The notes under the pieces: model-generated | Told to the model about the DNA's origin: nothing | Seen by the model: only the letters and a program-made list of their open reading frames with translations | The model's database searches: none | Made by a program: the position numbers and the translations under genes | NCBI RefSeq assembly: GCF_044386045.1 | Contig: NZ_JBISCD010000036.1 | Coordinates: 1 to 64,000, forward strand | DNA length: 64,000 nucleotides | Source: Thalassobellus sediminis | GTDB lineage: Bacteria; Bacteroidota; Bacteroidia; Flavobacteriales; Flavobacteriaceae | Reading direction: 5' to 3' | Shown: in pieces, positions 9,158 to 18,583 of the stretch | Layout: every line of letters begins with the position of its first letter | Position numbering within the stretch: position 1 is the stretch's first letter

Positions 9158-9704
9158 GTTTTAGCGGTTGTGGAGAAAGAGAAATTATCTATAAATTTTT
9201 AAATAATTCATTTATTGTTAGTTATGTTTGTTTTGTGCTATATACGAACCGAATTACGTGCCTAGTTTTTAATATGTTGAAATATAGTTATTTATGTTTT
9301 TTTTAAGTTACTATTCTCAATTTCAAGTTCTAAATTGAAATTTTATACTGAGTATATCCCATTCCTAATAATATTTTTTTTCAAATTTTAACATTTAAAA
9401 AAGTAAAAATTTAAGGGTTTCGTTAGAAAATGCTCATAAATCTATTAATAGGAAGCCGGACTTGTAAATTACTCTTATCATGAGATTACCTTATAATTGG
9501 GCTCATAACCGGAAAGTTACTGGTTCGATTCCAGTTTCCATAACTAGTAAATAAAATGCTTTACATTTTTGAAAAATATTTTCTTATTTTAATGCTTATA
9601 TATGTGGAAATTAAGAATGTTTTCTCTCTTTTCATTTTTTATAAAAAAAACAGTGTGGTGGAATAATATAAAAGTATTATTTTTATAAAAAACTAAACCA
9701 CCCT
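9158..9704. other. 547-bp intergenic region after the integrase
   Basis: AT-rich and without a credible ORF. It holds the initiator tRNA-like 3' half at 9497-9543 and, just before the efflux operon, a small hairpin (AATAATA at 9662-9668 pairing with TATTATT at 9675-9681) flanked by GGTGG and CCACC. The promoter of the efflux operon must lie here, but I could not pick out a clear TAnnTTTG box. Confidence 0.5.
9497..9543 (+). tRNA. tRNA-like 3' half with CAT anticodon (degenerate, initiator-like)
   Basis: The bases fit the 3' half of a tRNA: anticodon arm TTGGG-CTCATAA-CCGGA (one mismatch, CAT anticodon in the GGGCTCATAACC context of initiator tRNAs), a 5-nt variable loop, a perfect T arm ACTGG-TTCGATT-CCAGT, and an acceptor 3' strand TTCCATA plus A. 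No matching D arm or 7-bp acceptor 5' strand lies at the right distance upstream, so a working tRNA is unlikely. It may be a remnant of another attachment site or an eroded element-borne tRNA. Confidence 0.5.
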
Positions 9705-12035
9705 ATGAAAAGGATCCTCGTATTTTTCTTCGTATTAATTATACAATTAAGTTTTTCTCAAACTATAGAGATTGGTCTTTTAACAGATAAAGATACGCCT
9801 GAAGTACAACCTTTATTAGAACAATTAAAAACTGAAATCAGAGCCGTTATAGGAGAGGGTAAAACAGTAAATTTTAAAAAGGTACTTTCAAATAATTTTA
9901 GCTTAGAGAAAGCTAAAGAAAATTATCAGTCTTTAATTGATGGAGACGCAGATATTATTTTGGCTTTTGGGGTTATGGATAATATAGTTCTTAGCCAACA
10001 GGAAAATTATACTAAACCAGTGATTGTTTTTGGTTCGATTAATTCAGATTTTATAAATCTACCTCCAGAACGCAAAACATCAGAAATAAATAACATCACA
10101 TACATTATAGCTCCTTTGTCTTACAAAAAAGATTTGGATGATTTTAAAACAATTTACGATTATAAGAATGTTGGGGTTTTAGTAGATCAGTATATTATTG
10201 ATGCACTACCTCTAGAAACGATTTTTAATCCATATTTCAACAGGGAAGGGAAAAAGTACCGTTTAATACCTTTGTCTAAAAATGGAATTAGAGCATTAGA
10301 TTTGGATGGTCTTGATGCAGTCTATATTGCAGGTGGTTTTGAATTTACCGACGCTCAATTTGGCAAATTAACTTCTGTTATTAATTCTAAAAAATTACCA
10401 TCATTTTCAGCAAACAGAGTTAAGGATGTTGAACGTGGTGTTTTGGCTACTAATCAGCCCCAAACAAATTTAAATCAGTTTTTTAGACGTATTGCATTAA
10501 ATATTGAAGCTATAGCCAATGGTGCTAACGCTTCAGAACTACCATTACTTTTGGAGTATAAAAATAAGCTGACTATCAATTACAACACAGCTAAACGAAT
10601 TGATTTTCCTTTGCGTTATGCTATGTTGGGAACTGCCGATTTTATTGGAGGTAAATTAGAACCAAATACTGAAAACATGATGTCTATATTGGATATTATG
10701 AATGGTGTTCTCGATAAGAATTTGAGTTTATCGTCTAGTGAGAAAAGTGTAGAACTAAGTGGGCAGGATATTAAAACAGCTAAAAGTGGTTATTTACCAA
10801 ATGTGTCTGCTGGTGTAAGTGGGGTTTATCTAGACCCTAGAGTTGCTGAAATTTCAAATGGTGCAAATCCAGAGTTCTCAACATCTGGAAATGTTGTTTT
10901 AGAACAATTAATCTATTCAGAAAGTGCTTCTGCCAATATCGATATTAGGAAAGAATTACAAAAAGCAGAACAAGCCATTTATGATACCAACGAACTTGAT
11001 GCTTTATTGAATGCTACCGTAGCTTATTTTAATGCCTTGATTTTAAAGACCAATACAAGTATTCAAAATCAAAACTTACAAGTTACTAAGCGTAATTTAG
11101 AAATAGCAGAACAAAACTTTGAAGCAGGTGAATCTGGAAAATCAGATGTGTTACGTTTTAGAAGTCAATTAGCTCAAAATATGCAAAGCCTTATAGAAGC
11201 TAGAAATCAATTGCAACAAGCATTTTTTACTATTAATCAATTGATGAATGTATCGATTAATAAAGACATTGATATTTTGGATGCTAAACTTTCCGAAGGT
11301 GTTTTTAAAAATTATAAATATGATGACTTTTACAAAATTCTAGACGACCCTAAATTACAACCAGCTTTAGTTGAATTTTTGGTGCAAGAAGCAAAAAAAA
11401 ATGCTCCAGAGTTAAAGAATATCGATTATAATTTAAAGGTTACAAAACGTACTTACGATTTAAATGATTATGGTCGCTTTATCCCAACAGTTGCTTTACA
11501 AGGTCAGTACAATTTGGCAATTTCTCAATCTGGAAAAGGGTCTACTATACCATCTGGAATTCCTAGTGCACCAGATGGCACTTATAATGTAGGATTAAAT
11601 GTTTCGTTACCAATATTCAACCAGAACCAAAGAAATATTAATAGACAATCAGCTTTAATTCAAGAGGAACAATTGGGTTATGAAAGACAAAATATTGAAT
11701 TAAACATTGAGAAAAATGTGAATGATGTGGTGCTCGATTTGATTAATCAAATAGCAAACATCGAAATTTCTAAAGTATCGGAAGAAACAGCAAAAGAAAG
11801 TTTAGACCTCACGCAAAATGCTTATCAACAAGGCGCAGTTCCCATTATTCAGTTAATTGATGCACAGACCAATTATTTACAAGCTCAGTTAGCAAGGTCT
11901 ACAGCCAATTACAACTACTTAATAACGTCTATGCAATTAGAAAGAGCGATAGGCTACTTCTTTTTAACTCATTCTGAAGATAATAATCAAGAGTTTATTC
12001 AAAGAGCCAACCAATATATTTTAAATAAAAACTAA
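9705..12035 (+). CDS. TolC-family efflux outer-membrane protein with N-terminal binding-protein-like domain
   Basis: 776 residues with a signal peptide (MKRILVFFFVLIIQLSFSQ). Residues about 20-320 look like a periplasmic binding fold of the ABC_sub_bind type (TIEIGLLTDKDTPE; ADIILAFGVMDNIVL; KPVIVFGSI; NVGVLVDQYII; LDAVYIAGGFE). Residues about 330-760 form the TolC/OEP region, with two repeats of beta strands and long coiled helices (NLEIAEQNFEAGESGKSDVLRF; ESLDLTQNAYQQGAVPIIQLIDAQTNYLQAQ). Ordinary TolC proteins are about 450 residues, so this is a real N-terminal fusion of about 300. It is the first gene of a tight cluster with a membrane fusion protein and an RND pump and should form the outer-membrane channel. 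What the added domain senses or binds is unknown. Confidence 0.85.
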   Translation: MKRILVFFFVLIIQLSFSQTIEIGLLTDKDTPEVQPLLEQLKTEIRAVIGEGKTVNFKKVLSNNFSLEKAKENYQSLIDGDADIILAFGVMDNIVLSQQENYTKPVIVFGSINSDFINLPPERKTSEINNITYIIAPLSYKKDLDDFKTIYDYKNVGVLVDQYIIDALPLETIFNPYFNREGKKYRLIPLSKNGIRALDLDGLDAVYIAGGFEFTDAQFGKLTSVINSKKLPSFSANRVKDVERGVLATNQPQTNLNQFFRRIALNIEAIANGANASELPLLLEYKNKLTINYNTAKRIDFPLRYAMLGTADFIGGKLEPNTENMMSILDIMNGVLDKNLSLSSSEKSVELSGQDIKTAKSGYLPNVSAGVSGVYLDPRVAEISNGANPEFSTSGNVVLEQLIYSESASANIDIRKELQKAEQAIYDTNELDALLNATVAYFNALILKTNTSIQNQNLQVTKRNLEIAEQNFEAGESGKSDVLRFRSQLAQNMQSLIEARNQLQQAFFTINQLMNVSINKDIDILDAKLSEGVFKNYKYDDFYKILDDPKLQPALVEFLVQEAKKNAPELKNIDYNLKVTKRTYDLNDYGRFIPTVALQGQYNLAISQSGKGSTIPSGIPSAPDGTYNVGLNVSLPIFNQNQRNINRQSALIQEEQLGYERQNIELNIEKNVNDVVLDLINQIANIEISKVSEETAKESLDLTQNAYQQGAVPIIQLIDAQTNYLQAQLARSTANYNYLITSMQLERAIGYFFLTHSEDNNQEFIQRANQYILNKN

Positions 12036-12040
12036 CCATT

Positions 12041-13129
12041 ATGAAATTAAACATATACAAATTGTCCATTTTAGCTTTAGTTATAAACTTTTCTTCCTGT
12101 AAGGATAAAGTAGAGGTTAAAGAAGAAGTATTGAGGCCAGTTAAGTACGAAGTTGTTGGAACTCCAAATGTTCAAGGCACAAGAACATATAGTGGAACGG
12201 CAAAATCTAGTAATGCCATAGGGTTAAGTTTTAGAAGTGGTGGAATTATCACTAAAGTAAATCATTGGAAAGGAGCACAGGTGAAAAAAGGAAATATTAT
12301 TGCAAGATTGGATAATGTTGAGGCTAACTTAGCTTATGAGCAATCTGTTTCAGCCTTAAATGCTGCAAAGTCTGCTATGAATACAGCTAAATCAAGTTTA
12401 GATAGAATTAAGTCGCTATATGAAAAAGGAAGTAATTCATTAAGTGATTATGAACAAGCAAAAAACTCTTACCAATCTGCTTTAGACCAATTTGAATCTG
12501 CAAAACGAAATAAAAGCATACAAGCTACCCAATTAAGTTATGGTATTATAAAAGCTCCTAAAGATGGTGTAATCGTTTGGACAGATGGTGCAGTTAATGA
12601 GCAAGTTTCTGCTGGTCATCAATTTGCAGAATTAAATGCAGGTAAAGGTATGAAGGTTGAGGTTGGTTTGCCAGAAGCAATCATTAATAAAGTGAAAGTA
12701 GATATGCCTACCAAGATTGAGTTTTCGGCTATCAATAATAAAGTTTTTGAAGGTAGGGTTTTTGAAGTCTCACCAAGTATAGATCCCAATTCTTCTACAT
12801 ATATTACGGCAGTTGCTATAATTAATCCTATTCCAGAAATTAAATCAGGAATGGCTACAAATGTCATTTTTCATTTTAAGCAAGATGAAAGTATTGCAAA
12901 TGATACATTGGTTGTCCCTGTTAAGTCTGTAGGAGAAGATGGTAACGGTAATTTTGTGTTTATAGTAGAATCAAGCGATGGGATAACGGGAACTGTAAAA
13001 AAACAACAAATTGAAATTGGTGAATTAACACCATCTGGATTTGAAGTAAAAAAAGGTTTAAATGCTGGAGATAAAATAGCTACTGCTGGCTTGCAGACCT
13101 TATTAGATGGACAAAAAGTAAGATTATAA
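12041..13129 (+). CDS. RND efflux periplasmic adaptor (membrane fusion protein), lipoprotein
   Basis: 362 residues. The lipobox is NFSSC with the lipidated cysteine at residue 20. HlyD/AcrA architecture is visible: a lipoyl half (GLSFRSGGIITKVNHWKGAQVKKGNIIARLD), a hairpin of helices (about 95-160, ALNAAKSAMNTAKSSLDRIKSLYEKG), the second lipoyl half (APKDGVIVW), then beta-barrel and membrane-proximal domains ending in GLQTLLDGQKVRL. It begins 5 bp after the TolC-like gene and ends 18 bp before the pump gene. It should bridge the inner-membrane RND transporter and the outer-membrane channel. Confidence 0.93.
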   Translation: MKLNIYKLSILALVINFSSCKDKVEVKEEVLRPVKYEVVGTPNVQGTRTYSGTAKSSNAIGLSFRSGGIITKVNHWKGAQVKKGNIIARLDNVEANLAYEQSVSALNAAKSAMNTAKSSLDRIKSLYEKGSNSLSDYEQAKNSYQSALDQFESAKRNKSIQATQLSYGIIKAPKDGVIVWTDGAVNEQVSAGHQFAELNAGKGMKVEVGLPEAIINKVKVDMPTKIEFSAINNKVFEGRVFEVSPSIDPNSSTYITAVAIINPIPEIKSGMATNVIFHFKQDESIANDTLVVPVKSVGEDGNGNFVFIVESSDGITGTVKKQQIEIGELTPSGFEVKKGLNAGDKIATAGLQTLLDGQKVRL

Positions 13130-13147
13130 TAACTAAAAACTAACCTT

Positions 13148-16100
13148 ATGAATCTTACAGAATTTTCAATAAACCGTAATCGTGTTGTATTAAGTATTTT
13201 GGCTGTAGTTATGGTGATGGGTATGTTATTTTATGCCTCATTGTCAAGAGATAGTATGCCTCCTTACACCATACGAGTAGCATCAATTGTTTCATCTTTC
13301 CCTGGGGCAAGTCCAGAACGTGTTGAAGAATTAGTTAGTGATAAAATTGAAAAAGTAGCACAGGAATTACCCGAATTAAAAGTGGTGAAAAGTACATCTC
13401 GTACAGGGCTTTCAGTCGTTCAGGTAGAACTTAAAATGGAAGTTAAGCCAGAAGAACTACAGCCTGTTTGGGATAGACTTCGTAGAAAGTTAAGTACTAT
13501 TCAGGGATTACCAAGTAATGTGAATCCTCAATTGCGGGATGATGGCATTGGTGAAGTATTTGGTATTGCTGTTGGCTTAATTTCTGATGGTTATGATTAT
13601 GTAGAAATGAAAGATTATGCAGATGATTTGAGAGATGATTTAATAAAACTAGAAGATGCTGCAAAAGTTGAATTGAATGGTGCGCAGGAAGAACGTGTTT
13701 TCGTTGAATTTGAAAACACCAAATTGAAAACCTATGGGCTAACATCTAGCAGATTAAAAAACATAATAGGTAGCACTAATATACTTAGCTCTGGAGGAAC
13801 AATTAATGTTGAAGCAGAACGTATTATTTTGGAGCCCACAGGGAATTTCAATGATTTAAAGTCCATACAAGAGATGTTAATCCCTGTTGGTGAAAACGGA
13901 CAAGTTATAGCTCTTGAAGACATTACTACAGTGAGAAAAGGGTATATCAATCCACCAAAACAAAAAGTACGCATCAATGGAAATGATGCTATTTCATTGC
14001 ATGTGTCTTTAAAAGAAGGTGCCAATATCATTAAGTTAGGCGAAGAAATTGATGTGTTACTTGGGGAGTGGCAAGATAAATTGCCAGTTGGATTAGAAGT
14101 ATCTCGTTTGGCATCAATTGACAAATACATCGATTTAAAGATTAGTGATTTTATTGGCAACCTATTACAGGCTATTGCCATCGTATTAGCAGTTATGCTT
14201 TTCTTTTTAGGACTAAGAACAGGATTGGTTATTGCAAGTTTAATTCCAATAGTTACCATAACAACGTTGATGGTTATGGGGTTAATCGATGTGGGGCTGA
14301 ATCAAATTTCGTTAGCCGCTTTAATTATGGCTTTGGGAATGATGGTAGATAATGCCATAGTTGTTGCAGAATCAGTCATGGTGAAAATGGAAGCAGGTAT
14401 TCCCGTTAAGAAAGCTGCAATCGATTCGTGTTCAGAACTATTTACACCATTGTTAATTTCAACATTAACAACTTCTGCTGCCTTTTTAGCATTCTTTATG
14501 GCAGAATCTGTTATGGGTGATATTATGGGACCCATTTTCGTGGTAATTACCATTGCGCTTTTATCGTCATGGATTATCGCATTAAGTATAATTACACTAT
14601 TTTGTGTCTTCTTCTTAAAAGTAAAACCAAAAGAAGCTGGAAAAGTAAGTTTCTTAGATAGACTCATTAATGGCTTAAAACTCAAGTATAAAAATTTAAT
14701 TTTATTAGCTCTTAATTGGAAAAAATCGGTTTTAGTACTTATTGTTTTTATGTTCTTTTTATCCATTTTCGGATTTGGACTATTAGGTTTTGTGTTTTTC
14801 CCAGATAGTGACCGTAATATGATAACGGTTGATATCAATTTACCAGAGAATACTAAAATTGAGAATACAACATCTGTGATTTTAGCGCTTGAAGATTTTA
14901 TTCAGAAAGAGCTAAAAGTAACAGATGATAAACCAGATGGTATTGTAGATTGGTCAGCTTACATTGGTGAAGGCCCTTCAGCTTACGATTTGGGGTATAA
15001 TGCGGACGAAGCAAATTCAAATTATGCACATATCTTAATTAATACATCATCTTTTTTGGTGAATAATAGCATGATTGAAAAATTGGATGCCTTCAGTTTT
15101 GAAAACTTTCCTAATGCCGATATTAAAGTCGGTTTGCTTGGTTCAGGTGGAGGAGGAACACCTGTTGAAATTGAAGTATCAGGAGATGATCCCGATAAAT
15201 TAGCAAGTATCTCCGAAGCCATTAAAGCGAAGTTGTTTACCATTTCTGGTACAAAAAACATTAAAGATGATTGGGGTCCTAAAGGGAAAAAGTTTGTTAT
15301 TGATATAGACCCTAATAAAGCGCAAACAGCGGGGGTTACCAATCAAGATATTGCTACTTCTTTACAAACTGTTTTAGATGGTTTTCAAGCAGGGGAATAT
15401 CGAGAAGGTGATAAATCTATCCCTATTGTAATGAAGAGTAATCAAAGTAAACAACAATCCTTATCGTCATTAGAAAGCTTAAATATATATGCGCAAAGTT
15501 CAGGAAAAAGTGTGCCTTTACTTCAAGTTGCCTCTATAATTCCTCAATGGCAATATTCAAAAATAAAACGTGTTGATTTAACTAGAACAATTAAAGTATC
15601 AAGTGAATTAACAACAACGGGTAATGCTTCTGAAGTCACTCAAGCCATTACTCCTTGGTTAGATGAACAGAAAGAGTTTTGGGGTAATGGTTATACTTAT
15701 GAATTAGGAGGTGATGCTAAAAGTTCAGCAGAAAATATGGGAGCTGTAGCAAAGTATTTACCACTTTCTGCATTCATAATTGTGATGCTATTAATAATAC
15801 AGTTTAACTCATTTAGAAAAATGGTTATGATAGTTTGCACTATTCCTTTAGGTGTTATAGGTATGGTTTTAGGATTGTTATTGTTTGGAGTGCCATTTGG
15901 TTTTATGGCGTTTTTAGGAGTTATTTCTCTTGCAGGTATTGTTATCAATAATGCTATAGTACTCGTGGATAGAATTGAGATTGAAGAAGCTGAATTAAAA
16001 CGTAAGCCACAAGACGCTATAATAGCAGCATGTTTACAACGTTTTAGACCCATTTTATTAGCAACCTTTACAACTGTGTTAGGTTTAGTGCCTTTATATC

Positions 16101-16258
16101 TAGGAGGTGGTGAAATGTGGGAGCCTATGGCAGTAACCATTATGGTTGGTCTATTGTTTGGTACTATAATTACCTTATTATTTATTCCAGCATTTTGTAG
16201 TGTGATGTATAAGGTAGATTATAAGGGTTATGAATTTAATGATGACCTTTTAGATTAA
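13148..16258 (+). CDS. RND-family efflux transporter (AcrB/MdtC-like inner-membrane pump)
   Basis: 1036 residues, the usual length for the family. The first transmembrane segment begins NRNRVVLSILAVVMVMGMLFYASL. A periplasmic porter domain follows (SIVSSFPGASPERVEELVSDKIE). The first membrane bundle (about 338-500) carries the proton-relay motif GMMVDNAIVVAESVM, and the second (about 870-1025) carries ISLAGIVINNAIVLVDRIE. Proton-driven export of an unknown substrate is expected, in complex with the two preceding gene products. The next gene starts 1 bp after its stop, so this is an operon. Metal- or drug-specific signatures are not obvious. Confidence 0.95.
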   Translation: MNLTEFSINRNRVVLSILAVVMVMGMLFYASLSRDSMPPYTIRVASIVSSFPGASPERVEELVSDKIEKVAQELPELKVVKSTSRTGLSVVQVELKMEVKPEELQPVWDRLRRKLSTIQGLPSNVNPQLRDDGIGEVFGIAVGLISDGYDYVEMKDYADDLRDDLIKLEDAAKVELNGAQEERVFVEFENTKLKTYGLTSSRLKNIIGSTNILSSGGTINVEAERIILEPTGNFNDLKSIQEMLIPVGENGQVIALEDITTVRKGYINPPKQKVRINGNDAISLHVSLKEGANIIKLGEEIDVLLGEWQDKLPVGLEVSRLASIDKYIDLKISDFIGNLLQAIAIVLAVMLFFLGLRTGLVIASLIPIVTITTLMVMGLIDVGLNQISLAALIMALGMMVDNAIVVAESVMVKMEAGIPVKKAAIDSCSELFTPLLISTLTTSAAFLAFFMAESVMGDIMGPIFVVITIALLSSWIIALSIITLFCVFFLKVKPKEAGKVSFLDRLINGLKLKYKNLILLALNWKKSVLVLIVFMFFLSIFGFGLLGFVFFPDSDRNMITVDINLPENTKIENTTSVILALEDFIQKELKVTDDKPDGIVDWSAYIGEGPSAYDLGYNADEANSNYAHILINTSSFLVNNSMIEKLDAFSFENFPNADIKVGLLGSGGGGTPVEIEVSGDDPDKLASISEAIKAKLFTISGTKNIKDDWGPKGKKFVIDIDPNKAQTAGVTNQDIATSLQTVLDGFQAGEYREGDKSIPIVMKSNQSKQQSLSSLESLNIYAQSSGKSVPLLQVASIIPQWQYSKIKRVDLTRTIKVSSELTTTGNASEVTQAITPWLDEQKEFWGNGYTYELGGDAKSSAENMGAVAKYLPLSAFIIVMLLIIQFNSFRKMVMIVCTIPLGVIGMVLGLLLFGVPFGFMAFLGVISLAGIVINNAIVLVDRIEIEEAELKRKPQDAIIAACLQRFRPILLATFTTVLGLVPLYLGGGEMWEPMAVTIMVGLLFGTIITLLFIPAFCSVMYKVDYKGYEFNDDLLD

Positions 16259-16259
16259 A

Positions 16260-16913
16260 ATGCTAAAGCGTTTATATTCATATCGTTTCGAGATATTTTT
16301 TTTTAGTCAGGTAGCAATTTTGTTTGGTTCTTTAATTGTACCATCAATTATTTTTGAAACGTTTTTATCTCCTGTAATATTTTTATTGAATCTATTGGCA
16401 GGAATAGTACTCTTGTTTAAGCAAAAAAAAACCATGTGGTTTTTAGTGTTATTACTCGCTATTAGTACGTTTTTATTGGGTTCTAATCTAATAGAAACTA
16501 CTAATGAAGCTTTAGTGGGGCTTATTAAAATGGGAACTTATTTTTTGTTTTACGTTGTAGTAACATCAGAGATTATAAAGCAAGTTTGGCAAGCAAAAAA
16601 AGTAAATAAAAATGTAATATTTGGACTGGTTAGCGGATACATATCTCTAGGTTTAATAGGTTTCTTTATTTGTTTAAGTATTGAAATGGCATACCCCAAT
16701 TCGTTTTTAGGTTTAATTGACGGTATTTCTATTACAGAAAACTTAATGTATTACAGCTATATTACGTTATTAACCATTGGATATGGAGATATTTTGCCCA
16801 TAAGTGCATTAGCGCATAAAGCAGCTATTTTAATTGGTTTAATGGGGCAAATTTATTTAGTAGTCATTACAGCTATTGTAGTTGGGAAGTATATCAATCA
16901 GTCCTCTAAATAA
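16260..16913 (+). CDS. Potassium channel-like membrane protein
   Basis: 217 residues with about six hydrophobic segments and no voltage-sensor arginine ladder. Between the last two lies a pore loop with the potassium selectivity filter TIGYGD (YYSYITLLTIGYGDILPIS), followed by the final helix GLMGQIYLVVITAIVVGKYI. It starts 1 bp after the RND pump stop and so is probably co-transcribed. A cation channel next to a proton-driven pump could help balance membrane potential, but that link is inference. There is no RCK or cyclic nucleotide-binding domain. Confidence 0.85.
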   Translation: MLKRLYSYRFEIFFFSQVAILFGSLIVPSIIFETFLSPVIFLLNLLAGIVLLFKQKKTMWFLVLLLAISTFLLGSNLIETTNEALVGLIKMGTYFLFYVVVTSEIIKQVWQAKKVNKNVIFGLVSGYISLGLIGFFICLSIEMAYPNSFLGLIDGISITENLMYYSYITLLTIGYGDILPISALAHKAAILIGLMGQIYLVVITAIVVGKYINQSSK

Positions 16914-17006
16914 GTTATTAAGGATTGGTAAAAATGTATTTTATAACGATTAGTAAATTTTGAAATTGATGTATATTGCGAAAAAATAATCCATAATTTT
17001 AAAGAT

Positions 17007-17690
17007 TTGAAAGAAATTAAAAAAGTAACTCTATTATTAGTTTTAGTGCTATTTGTAACTAATTGTGCATCAGTAAAGCTTGCAAACTCATGGCATTCTG
17101 AAAACTTCGATACAACAAAAACTAGAAAAATTTTAGTTGTGGCAAGAGACAATGATATGGATGTAAGAACTTCTTATGAAAACGCGATGGTTTCAAATTT
17201 AAAAGAAGAAGGTGTTGATGCCGTATCTGCATTTGAAATGTTTCCTGCTTTAAAAGAAAATAAAAATAGAAAACAAGAAGAGATTGAAGCTTTAGTTGAA
17301 AGTTTTAAATCTAATGGTATTAATGCAATTATGTTAACTGCTTTAAAAGATACAAACATAGAAGAATCTCAACCTAAAAGTACTTCTTTTAGCCCTGTTT
17401 CTACAGCTAATGTTGGTATGTATGGTATTAGTTTTACAGATTATTATAATGTGCATTCTATAGAATATATAAGCAGAGGGCTAAAGCCTGTATATAATGA
17501 TAGCCAAGATGCAGGAACAACACGATTATCATCAACTACTTATATTCTTGAGGCTATTGTTTATGATTTAACTTTAGCAAACAAAAAGCAATTAGTAGGC
17601 GTATTCGAAATTGAAATAACTGACCCTTCATCAGGAAAACAAGTATTAAATAAATTTACAACATTAATTTCAAAACAATTTAGAAAATAG
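17007..17690 (+). CDS. Lipoprotein, paralogue of the one at 29606-30259
   Basis: 227 residues from a TTG start at 17007; no ATG precedes the signal peptide. The lipobox is FVTNC. The body opens SVKLANSWHSENF and RKILVVARDNDMDVRTSYENAMVSNLKEEGVDAVSAFEMFP, then has NGINAIMLTALKDT, and ends with a beta-rich part (YILEAIVYDLTLANKKQLVGVFEIEITDPSSGKQVLNKFTTLISKQF). The island's other lipoprotein shares this pattern segment by segment. The family resembles DUF4136-type envelope lipoproteins and its function is unknown. It lies 93 bp after the channel gene and 6 bp before the next small secreted protein. Confidence 0.82.
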   Translation: MKEIKKVTLLLVLVLFVTNCASVKLANSWHSENFDTTKTRKILVVARDNDMDVRTSYENAMVSNLKEEGVDAVSAFEMFPALKENKNRKQEEIEALVESFKSNGINAIMLTALKDTNIEESQPKSTSFSPVSTANVGMYGISFTDYYNVHSIEYISRGLKPVYNDSQDAGTTRLSSTTYILEAIVYDLTLANKKQLVGVFEIEITDPSSGKQVLNKFTTLISKQFRK

Positions 17691-17696
17691 ATTATT

Positions 17697-18128
17697 ATGA
17701 GCCTACTTAAACCAATCTTAACACTTAGCTTAATTTTTGTTACTTTAAATGCGTTTTCACAACAGAAAACTGAAAAACAGAAAGAAAGAGAAAAGAATAA
17801 AGTTGAACTTTATACACCAGAAGAAAAAGATAATTTGCAAGAATTCTATGCAGAAGAAGTAGATAAGATGAAATTATCAGAAGAAGAAAGGGATGAATAT
17901 TACAATATCTTATTGTTTTATACTCACAGTATGTCTAGACTTGATGATAAAGATAAAAACTATACACAAACAGAAATTTTAGATAAATTTAATACTTTAC
18001 ATTTTAAAATGAATGAAAAGATGAAGGTGTTATTAACACCAGAGCAGTACGTTATTCATCTTGAAACTTTTAATAGAATAATATATAGTGTAAGTCGAAA
18101 AACAAGTTTATTTAATCAAAAAAAATAA
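17697..18128 (+). CDS. Small secreted helical protein, unknown function
   Basis: 143 residues with a signal peptide (MSLLKPILTLSLIFVTLNAFSQ). The mature part is charged and mostly helical (QKTEKQKEREKNKVELYTPE; MKLSEEERDEYYNILLFYTHSMSRLDDKDKNYTQTEILDKF; MKVLLTPEQYVIHLETF). The shape and the late LTPEQ phrase are reminiscent of small periplasmic stress proteins of the Spy/CpxP kind, but no diagnostic motif is present. It sits 6 bp after a lipoprotein gene and 8 bp before the TerB-like gene, probably in one transcript. Confidence 0.75.
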   Translation: MSLLKPILTLSLIFVTLNAFSQQKTEKQKEREKNKVELYTPEEKDNLQEFYAEEVDKMKLSEEERDEYYNILLFYTHSMSRLDDKDKNYTQTEILDKFNTLHFKMNEKMKVLLTPEQYVIHLETFNRIIYSVSRKTSLFNQKK

Positions 18129-18136
18129 GTTTAGAT

Positions 18137-18559
18137 ATGAGTAATTCAAGAAGCATTTATTTTGAGGCTTTTGCATCTATTATGAAAATTACTTTAAGAG
18201 ATAATAATGCTACAGATGAGGAAAAGTCATTTTTACAACATTTTGGTAAAAAAATAGGTGTTACAAGCTCAGAGTATTTTGAGTTGATTGATGGCAATAT
18301 GTATATGGAATATGAAATAAAAGCGCCTTACATGTATAATCAGCGCTTAGAAAGTTTATATAAAATTACACAAATTGTACATGAAGATAATTTATCAAAA
18401 ACTACAAAAGAGAAATGGTTAAAAAGAGTGGCAACAGCAATAGGGTTTAACCCAAGTAATGTTAAATATGTTGTTGGTAAATCTCTAGATATGTTTAATG
18501 CTAGTAATAATTTGACATTGGAAGATTATAAGAATGGTATTAAAAATATTATGATGTAA
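18137..18559 (+). CDS. TerB-like small cytoplasmic protein
   Basis: 140 residues with no signal peptide. The pattern FEAFASIMKITLRDNNATDEEKSFLQHFGKKIGVTSSEYFELI matches the helical TerB/tellurite-resistance-like fold, in which an acidic loop precedes a helix of the form EExxFLxxxxxxLG. The second half (LYKITQIVHEDNLSKTTKEKWLKRVATAIGFNPSNV) repeats that helical theme. TerB-like domains are often linked to envelope stress or metal responses. It is the last gene of the plus-strand run from 9705 and is convergent with the envelope operon at 18584-24867. Confidence 0.7.
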   Translation: MSNSRSIYFEAFASIMKITLRDNNATDEEKSFLQHFGKKIGVTSSEYFELIDGNMYMEYEIKAPYMYNQRLESLYKITQIVHEDNLSKTTKEKWLKRVATAIGFNPSNVKYVVGKSLDMFNASNNLTLEDYKNGIKNIMM

Positions 18560-18583
18560 TATAAAAGCACTATAAGTTTCTAT

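Noticed and set aside
13497..16140. Several minus-strand ORFs of 82-178 codons inside the RND pump gene
   Set aside because: They lie fully inside a clear 1036-residue transporter gene, have no recognisable domain and overlap one another.
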